NCBI GenBank assembly: GCA_036939355.1
Contig: JALLAP010000077.1
Location: forward strand, 1-20,759
Length of the DNA: 20,759 nucleotides
Reading direction: 5' to 3'
From: Thalassiosira profunda
Lineage: Eukaryota > Bacillariophyta > Thalassiosirophyceae > Thalassiosirales > Thalassiosiraceae
Made by a program: the position numbers and the translations under genes. Below the pieces are notes generated by a model. That model had not been told where the DNA came from, ran no database searches, and saw only the letters and a program-made list of their open reading frames with translations. Below are positions 16,202 through 20,759 of this stretch, one piece after another. Numbering within the stretch: the first letter of the stretch is position 1; each line of letters begins with the position of its first letter.

Positions 16202-17668
16202 ATGGAGGCCATCGGTGAAGAGGCGAATGATGGAGAAACCAACCACGATGGAGGAGCCAACCACGTAGAGCTAGACGATGGCGCACATGAGGTCAACGGT
16301 GATGAGGTCGCCGTCGGCGAGGGCGGCGAAGAAGAGGGACCACGGGAAGTCAATGTTGGGGAGATCGATTTTGAGGATGTCGGTGGTCCCACCGACCGCG
16401 ATGACGCCCTGTCGAAAACGAATGCGCTTGTAACTCATCTGCGTTCCTCCGGTTACGACGAAGAGGATGTCTGGTTGATAGCTCATAGCGGCTTGAGCCT
16501 CATGTACGGCATCTTGAAGCTCGAGCAATGGGGAAAGGGTGCAATTGAAGACGGTGTCGCTACTGTTTCGATCACTGCTGGCGACTTTGATAGTGAATTC
16601 GTGCTCCTTCCCAGCGGCTGGAATGAAGTGCGTCACTGGTGGGAACAGTTCGTCAGGAAACTGTCGTGCGCTTCGGCTAACGACAGTGGATACGTTAATA
16701 TGTGCTTGGGGCACATTCAGTTGGGAAGTGATTTGGTTCGCGATACACTGCTGCCAGTGCTCGAGAAAGGAGCGCCGATTGAATCCCTTCTGCTACTCCA
16801 AAATGACCTCGAAAGCGACAGCGACGGCATGAAATTTGTACTCGATGCGATCAGGGCAATCGCTACGTTGGACGTTCTCACCTTCGATTCCAACCCTCTT
16901 CAGCCGGAGGATGTACCGTCTCTAATAGAAGCTGTGATCGATCACCCTCGGCTAGATTCTCTTGCCCTCAAGAGATGTCAAATGGGCCGAGAGAGTGAAC
17001 ACATATCGACCGCCATCGCCCGTGCTCTTGAGAACGTGAGGGAAATTGGTCTCAGCGGAAACAAACTGGGCTCGCACAGCGTAAAACTGATCTCGGCTTG
17101 CCTTGCCAAAAACCCCATTGTTGAGAGCCTTTATCTCACGGACAATATGCTGGGAGATAATGAGGCTGTCATGCTGGCTTGGGCTCTGCAATTCAATGTC
17201 AACTTGCGGACGCTGCGTCTGAAGGGGAACCAAATAACGCACAAGGGCTGGTTTGTCTTGAAGAGAGTCCTCTTCAACTCAACAAGCATGGACCACATCT
17301 CGCAGCAGTTGACTTGCTTCATTGACTCTGGCGATGACACCCTTTCAATGATCAATAATCGATTCCTCGATCCCGACAAGAACAGGAGGCTGAAACTTGG
17401 GCGATGTCTACCGGTTGCTGCACTGAAGAGTGCCGACGTGCTCCACGTTATGGTTAACATCCGAGACATTCCCATTGGTGTTGTTCCGAATATCATCGTG
17501 TTTGTCCAAGGACTGGAATCCATTTACACAGTCAAAGGTTTGGACGCCACGTTCAGACTCATGTGTCAGTGGAACATGCCTCTTCTCTTCACGAGCACTG
17601 CGGGGCCCTGCCCACGGCGGAGCAACCGGATCAGGGCGAGAAAAGTATCACTGCTCATGGGAAAGTGA
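16202..17668 (+). CDS. Leucine-rich repeat protein, ribonuclease-inhibitor type
   Basis: ATG at 16202, 488 residues, single exon. The first 60 residues are acidic and low complexity (Glu, Asp, Gly, Asn). LRR strands of the pattern LxxLxLxxNxL appear at regular steps: IESLLLLQNDL (193), LDVLTFDSNPL (223), LDSLALKRCQM (251), VREIGLSGNKL (279), VESLYLTDNML (307) and LRTLRLKGNQI (335). The 28-residue spacing marks the RI/NLRC subtype, a curved protein-binding scaffold. The region before the repeats (75-190) and the C-terminal 120 residues are not recognised. No signal peptide, TM segment or NACHT domain is visible, so it is probably an intracellular adaptor. Such LRR proteins are numerous in diatoms. 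It is convergent with the CRAL-TRIO gene, 112 bp apart. Binding partner unknown. Confidence 0.82.
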   Translation: MEAIGEEANDGETNHDGGANHVELDDGAHEVNGDEVAVGEGGEEEGPREVNVGEIDFEDVGGPTDRDDALSKTNALVTHLRSSGYDEEDVWLIAHSGLSLMYGILKLEQWGKGAIEDGVATVSITAGDFDSEFVLLPSGWNEVRHWWEQFVRKLSCASANDSGYVNMCLGHIQLGSDLVRDTLLPVLEKGAPIESLLLLQNDLESDSDGMKFVLDAIRAIATLDVLTFDSNPLQPEDVPSLIEAVIDHPRLDSLALKRCQMGRESEHISTAIARALENVREIGLSGNKLGSHSVKLISACLAKNPIVESLYLTDNMLGDNEAVMLAWALQFNVNLRTLRLKGNQITHKGWFVLKRVLFNSTSMDHISQQLTCFIDSGDDTLSMINNRFLDPDKNRRLKLGRCLPVAALKSADVLHVMVNIRDIPIGVVPNIIVFVQGLESIYTVKGLDATFRLMCQWNMPLLFTSTAGPCPRRSNRIRARKVSLLMGK

Positions 17669-17780
17669 GCCTCTTTGTTGAATGTAGGAGGCGCCTGTGG
17701 CCTCATTGGATGTAGTTACACAGGATAAGCTTCGAAAAGTCCTTCCGCTTGCATACTGGCGCATAAGCAACCCCTTCTGT

Positions 17781-18791
17781 TCACTCAGACGCCGTCTGGG
17801 GATACTCCACGTCATTGTTTCCTCCATACTCGACAGGGATCACCTCCTCTCCCATCAGCTCCTTAAATCGATCGTACGGCACGCCCGGAAACAACTCAAT
17901 CTTCGCCGCCGTTACAGGATCCAGGAAGCCTTTGAAGTAGTTGTATGCCGCGCTCGCCACCCGCGGCACATTAAACAACACGATGTGATCCACCAGCTCT
18001 GGGTAGTGGCATTCGATCGTCTTGGCCAACGCCTTCAACATAGGAATAACTTTCCAGATCTTGCGGTTCATGATGCTCGACACCACCCCCTGGAAATCTG
18101 CGAAATAAGTCATTCTCGCGATGGGCTTGCCCGTTTGCTCTGCGGCTTTCCGCATAGTTGCAAAGTGCGTCTCCAGAAAGTAAAGATAGGACATCATCCA
18201 ATCCTCCTGGGGCACCTTGATGGCGTTGCCGCTGCTGAAGAATTGGCCGAGCCGCTCGAACACCACCGGCCGCTGTTCGTTATCTAGTCCAGCCCAGGTC
18301 CCCACCCGCAGCCTCTGGCATTTTTGCACGTTTGGTGGTATGGCAGACGATGCCAGATTCTGCACAATGGAATCGCAATTTGACTCCTTCCGAAATTGCA
18401 TCGCCGCAATTAGCCGGTGGTACGAGGCGTCCTCGTCGAACGTCCCATCTTTGTGGGATCGATCGGCCAACAGGTAGCGATACAGGGTCACGTCGTCCAG
18501 CGTACGCAGCCCCGACGGCGGCAGCTCCTCGCCATCAATCTCATAAACCGGCGCCGGCAGCACTTTGCCGCCCTCCTCCTGGAAGTGCTGCGAGGGCGAA
18601 TCCTTCTTCTCCTCCTCGCCGTCGCTCTCGGGCACCTCGTGTTCGCCGTTTGCAACGTCGGTGCACCCCCACTCGTTTTGCAGCGCCGTTTCGTAGCGCT
18701 GCCGGAAGGCCGCGAGGGCGCCCCGCTCCTCGGCAGTGAGGCCGGAGGGCGACGCGCCGTCAAAGGCGGGGATGCCGCAGAGGTGGTTCAT
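17781..18791 (-). CDS. CRAL-TRIO (Sec14-like) lipid-binding domain protein
   Basis: ATG at 18791, 336 residues, single exon. A 90-residue N-terminal part with an acidic patch (SDGEEEKKD) leads into a CRAL-TRIO N-terminal helix region: LRTLDDVTLYRYLLADRSH, then DEDASYHRLIAAMQFRKE (about 119-136). The lipid-binding domain proper shows RPVVFERLGQF (174-184), MTYFADFQGV (227-236), YPELVDHIVLFNVPRVASA (263-281), FLDPVTAAKIELF (289-301), and EVIPVEYGG (316-324), all in the expected Sec14 order. By family it should bind or exchange phosphatidylinositol, another phospholipid or a hydrophobic ligand on cytosolic membrane faces. There is no TM segment or GOLD domain. It is divergent from the nine-cysteine repeat gene. 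Confidence 0.88.
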   Translation of the reverse strand: MNHLCGIPAFDGASPSGLTAEERGALAAFRQRYETALQNEWGCTDVANGEHEVPESDGEEEKKDSPSQHFQEEGGKVLPAPVYEIDGEELPPSGLRTLDDVTLYRYLLADRSHKDGTFDEDASYHRLIAAMQFRKESNCDSIVQNLASSAIPPNVQKCQRLRVGTWAGLDNEQRPVVFERLGQFFSSGNAIKVPQEDWMMSYLYFLETHFATMRKAAEQTGKPIARMTYFADFQGVVSSIMNRKIWKVIPMLKALAKTIECHYPELVDHIVLFNVPRVASAAYNYFKGFLDPVTAAKIELFPGVPYDRFKELMGEEVIPVEYGGNNDVEYPQTASE

Positions 18792-19108
18792 TGCGGGAGG
18801 AGGAGCGAGGGGGTCGGTGCAGCAGGGGCGGAGGGGAGCGCGCTGCGAGGAGAAAAGTGACGACGTGTTGCTGTGTGTGTGTGCGGCAGCTGCAAACTTC
18901 AGAAGCGAGAAGTACGATACCTACTTACTGAAACGACAATGCCGCAACATTTGCTAATTTCAACCAAGCCCTTCCATTGGCCCCCTCAGGATGGATGCAA
19001 AATGCACGGAAAAAATTGCAAGACGAAAGACGAGGTCGTGCCAAAGCAAGTGCTCCCTGGCGACGAAGCAGCAGGGAGCGGCGGCTCAGGAGGCTCGCAT
19101 AGCTCGCC
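18792..19108. other. Divergent intergenic region
   Basis: 317 bp between CRAL-TRIO (minus) and the nine-cysteine gene (plus). No gene seen. It contains TACCTACTTAC near 18920, resembling the PX promoter repeat. An ORF overlapping the start of the next gene is in another frame and unsupported. Confidence 0.4.
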
Positions 19109-19893
19109 ATGATGAAGGCATTCAAAGCTGCAATCCTTCTCCTGGGCGTCGGCGGCGGCGTTGGGGCGCACGGGTACGGAGACGGCGACCATCCCGCCCA
19201 GGCCCTCTGCCCGAAGGATCCCGACGTCGCGCCCGAATGCACCGCCGCAATCTATCCTCCGTTCCCCATCTGCCTCAAGAAAACAGCCAAGGAGTGGATC
19301 AAGCACGCCAAAGATGCGTCGACGCGGTGCTGCGGTGACAATATTGACGAGTGCAAGTGCCCTGCGAAGGACGGCCCGGCGTTCCAGGGAAAGATCGGCG
19401 TGTACTGCAGTGCGGTGAAGGAGGGCGGAGCGTGCGAGACGACGGACGGGGGCGGAGGCGGCGACCACGACCATCCCGGCCAGGCGCTCTGCCCGAAGGA
19501 CCCCGACGTGTCGGAGGCGTGCACGGACGCCATCTATCCGGTGAGTTTGCAAGTCGGAGAAGAAGTTTGGCTGGAGTGACACGTCTTATGCTCTCATCTC
19601 ACATCCTTTATTGCACACAGCCCTTCCCAATCTGCCTCAAGAAGACGGCCGAGGAGTGGGTCGCGTACGCCAAGGAGGCATCGACGCGGTGCTGCGGGGA
19701 GAACACGGACGCGTGCGCCTGTCCAAAGAAGGACACGCCGGCGTTCCAGGGGGCGATCGGGGGATTTTGCGCCGCGGTGAAGGACGGCGGGGCGTGCATG
19801 ACGAAGGGGCCGGGAGCTGGGCTGGAGGGGAACGGCTTGCTGCGGGGGTTCGATAGGGAGCAGCAGGTGCAGCGCGAGGAGCTGGCTCCATAG
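19109..19893 (+). CDS. Secreted protein with two 94-residue nine-cysteine repeats, two exons
   Basis: Exons 19109-19540 and 19621-19893, 234 residues. ATG at 19109 (second Met adjacent). Residues 4-20 (AFKAAILLLGVGGGVGA) form a signal peptide. Then come two copies of one module, 28-109 and 122-203, in exact register at a 94-residue offset with no gaps. Cysteines sit at 34, 44, 55, 74, 75, 82, 84, 100, 109 and at each of these plus 94. Shared blocks are QALCPKDPDV, AIYPPFPICLKKTA, STRCCG and AFQG. A Gly/His/Asp linker (GGGGGDHDHP) joins them and a charged tail ends EELAP. Nine cysteines per module leaves one unpaired unless metal or inter-module bonds occur. No family recognised; possibly an extracellular, cell-wall or ligand-binding protein. 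The splice at 19540/19621 is phase 0 and falls inside module 2 only. Confidence 0.78.
19541..19620 (+). other. Intron of nine-cysteine repeat gene (80 nt)
   Basis: Donor GTGAGT, acceptor CACACAG, phase 0, between the two prolines of AIYPPFPIC in module 2. Module 1 codes the same residues without interruption, which fixes the splice sites and shows the intron is copy-specific. Confidence 0.9.
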
Positions 19894-20488
19894 AGAATCG
19901 AAATTTGATATATTTTACTGTAGACGATTGTATGCTGCAAATCCACTTCGCAACACTTCATACAATTATTGTGAAGGTCTAATTTTCCCCAAGAATGCAT
20001 TGGAAGCTGTTGATATCCGAACACGCCTTCTTCGTCAGGCCGCAAACCCACAAGTGGCCGGCTGGAGCTGACCGTTGCTTTGCCTTGTGTGGATGTGGAA
20101 GGCTGGAGCTGAGGCGAGTGGAGTGACGACTACCTGGGGATTATTACACTAAGCAAAACATGTGTTCTAGTGTTTGCCCTTACCATTTTTGGCACAGAAA
20201 GTGTAAATAAATCAAGGGGATACAGATAGAAATATTAATCCATAAAACAAAACAGCCCCAGGATTAATATTTACCCCAATCAGCAACGCACAAACAACAA
20301 ACAGCCTCCCGCTTGCATGCAACGAAAAAACGACGCCTGGGTGCAGAACCTCAGCGCGTTGGGGAGGTGGCACCGCAACAACCATGGGCCCACCTCTCGC
20401 TTTGAATGGGGCTGTAGCGTCGTCGGGGCTATTGTTCGAGATTGAGGGCTGAAACAGCGGGGTCGGTGGTGAACACACACTTGCAGCA
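19894..20488. other. Intergenic region with AT-rich hairpin
   Basis: 595 bp without a supportable gene. The left part is the 3' UTR and downstream region of the nine-cysteine gene. GGCTGGAGCTGA occurs twice (20058-20069 and 20101-20112). A 12-bp inverted repeat lies at 20230-20272. A minus-strand ORF through the right half begins without ATG and lies opposite the better plus-strand frame, so it is not called. Confidence 0.45.
20230..20272. repeat. 12-bp perfect inverted repeat (AAATATTAATCC)
   Basis: Arms AAATATTAATCC (20230-20241) and GGATTAATATTT (20261-20272) are exact reverse complements with a 19-nt loop. It lies 217 bp before the next start codon and 337 bp after the previous stop. It could be a hairpin, a paired factor site or a small element remnant; no target-site duplication is evident. 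Confidence 0.6.
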
Positions 20489-20759
20489 ATGGACGAACCT
20501 TCAGCTTCAGTTGATCCGCCCCGAACAGGGAGCGCGTCCCCTATCCGCTTCATCGAAGACGCGGCGTCGGATGTTGGGAGTGCCGGCGGATCCCCAGTGC
20601 CGCCGCCAAAAATATCGGCGGCGGCGACGGCAGGCGCCATCCCCGCCCTTCCGTTAACATCATCGACCAGAGACCTCGGGGGAACATCAGAAGAAGTGTC
20701 ACCTATCAACCCATTCGATTCTCCGCCAAATGAGGGGGATAGAATTGCAAAAGAGGGCG
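20489..20759 (+). CDS. N-terminal part of an unrecognised protein with NPF motif (partial)
   Basis: ATG at 20489 opens a frame that runs without a stop to the window edge (90 complete codons); an in-frame TGA at 20450 lies upstream, so this is the first Met. The sequence (MDEPSASVDPPRTGSAS, then PIRFIEDAASDVG) is rich in Ser, Pro, Ala and acidic residues and looks like a disordered N-terminal tail. It includes SPINPFDSPP, an Asn-Pro-Phe tripeptide of the kind bound by EH domains in endocytic proteins and found at the N-terminus of SCAMPs. No domain is yet visible. The composition and absence of stops favour a real gene; identity needs the sequence beyond the window. Confidence 0.55.
   Translation, partial: MDEPSASVDPPRTGSASPIRFIEDAASDVGSAGGSPVPPPKISAAATAGAIPALPLTSSTRDLGGTSEEVSPINPFDSPPNEGDRIAKEG

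Noticed and set aside
20212..20709. 165-residue minus-strand ORF
   Set aside because: It starts at a TTG, not ATG, and lies opposite the plus-strand frame from 20489, which has a first-Met start and no stop to the window end.

Overview
The window reads as nuclear DNA of a secondary-plastid alga, most likely a diatom or close stramenopile relative (inference, no database search). The grounds are: spliced eukaryotic genes with short introns (80-154 nt, all GTGAGY...CAG); a Tic22-like plastid protein whose presequence carries the F-x-A-P type cleavage site used by red-lineage complex plastids; a canonical 20S proteasome alpha-7 subunit; and families common in such genomes (DUF6940, DUF6492-type and GT32-type glycosyltransferases, ribonuclease-inhibitor-type LRR, CRAL-TRIO, PX). 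No prokaryotic operons, tRNA, rRNA, CRISPR array or intact transposon was seen.

Layout, left to right: a 49-residue membrane microprotein (139-288, -); a Golgi-type sulfotransferase (635-1833, +, 2 exons); a DUF6940 protein with a one-base frameshift (1945-2774, -); a Cys-rich two-TM protein (3231-3659, +, 2 exons); a GT32-like glycosyltransferase (3801-5408, -); proteasome alpha-7 (5732-6704, +, 2 exons); a DUF6492-type glycosyltransferase (6850-8499, -); a protein with two methyltransferase-like halves (8670-9863, +); Tic22 (9878-10873, -). Then comes an unstable stretch: a truncated second copy of the PX gene (11062-11247, +) running into a degenerate minisatellite (about 11167-11515), followed by a putative zinc-ribbon protein with a one-base frameshift (11555-12225, -). 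The right part holds an unrecognised 769-residue protein (12299-14695, -, 2 exons), a 0.9 kb intergenic region, the intact PX protein (15602-16066, +), an LRR protein (16202-17668, +), a CRAL-TRIO protein (17781-18791, -), a secreted protein made of two 94-residue nine-cysteine repeats (19109-19893, +, 2 exons), and the start of a gene cut by the window edge (20489-20759, +).

The genes are very dense and mostly alternate in strand, giving convergent pairs 14 to 145 bp apart and divergent pairs sharing one intergenic region. There is no sign of one dedicated pathway. The sulfotransferase and two single-TM glycosyltransferases within 8 kb could all serve Golgi glycan synthesis, and the PX and CRAL-TRIO proteins both suggest lipid or membrane traffic, but co-function is only inference. 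The most unusual points are the nine-cysteine tandem repeat with an intron in only one copy, the internally duplicated methyltransferase-like protein, the Tic22 with an apparent extra lumen-type signal, the truncated PX copy abutting the minisatellite, and two genes broken by single missing bases.
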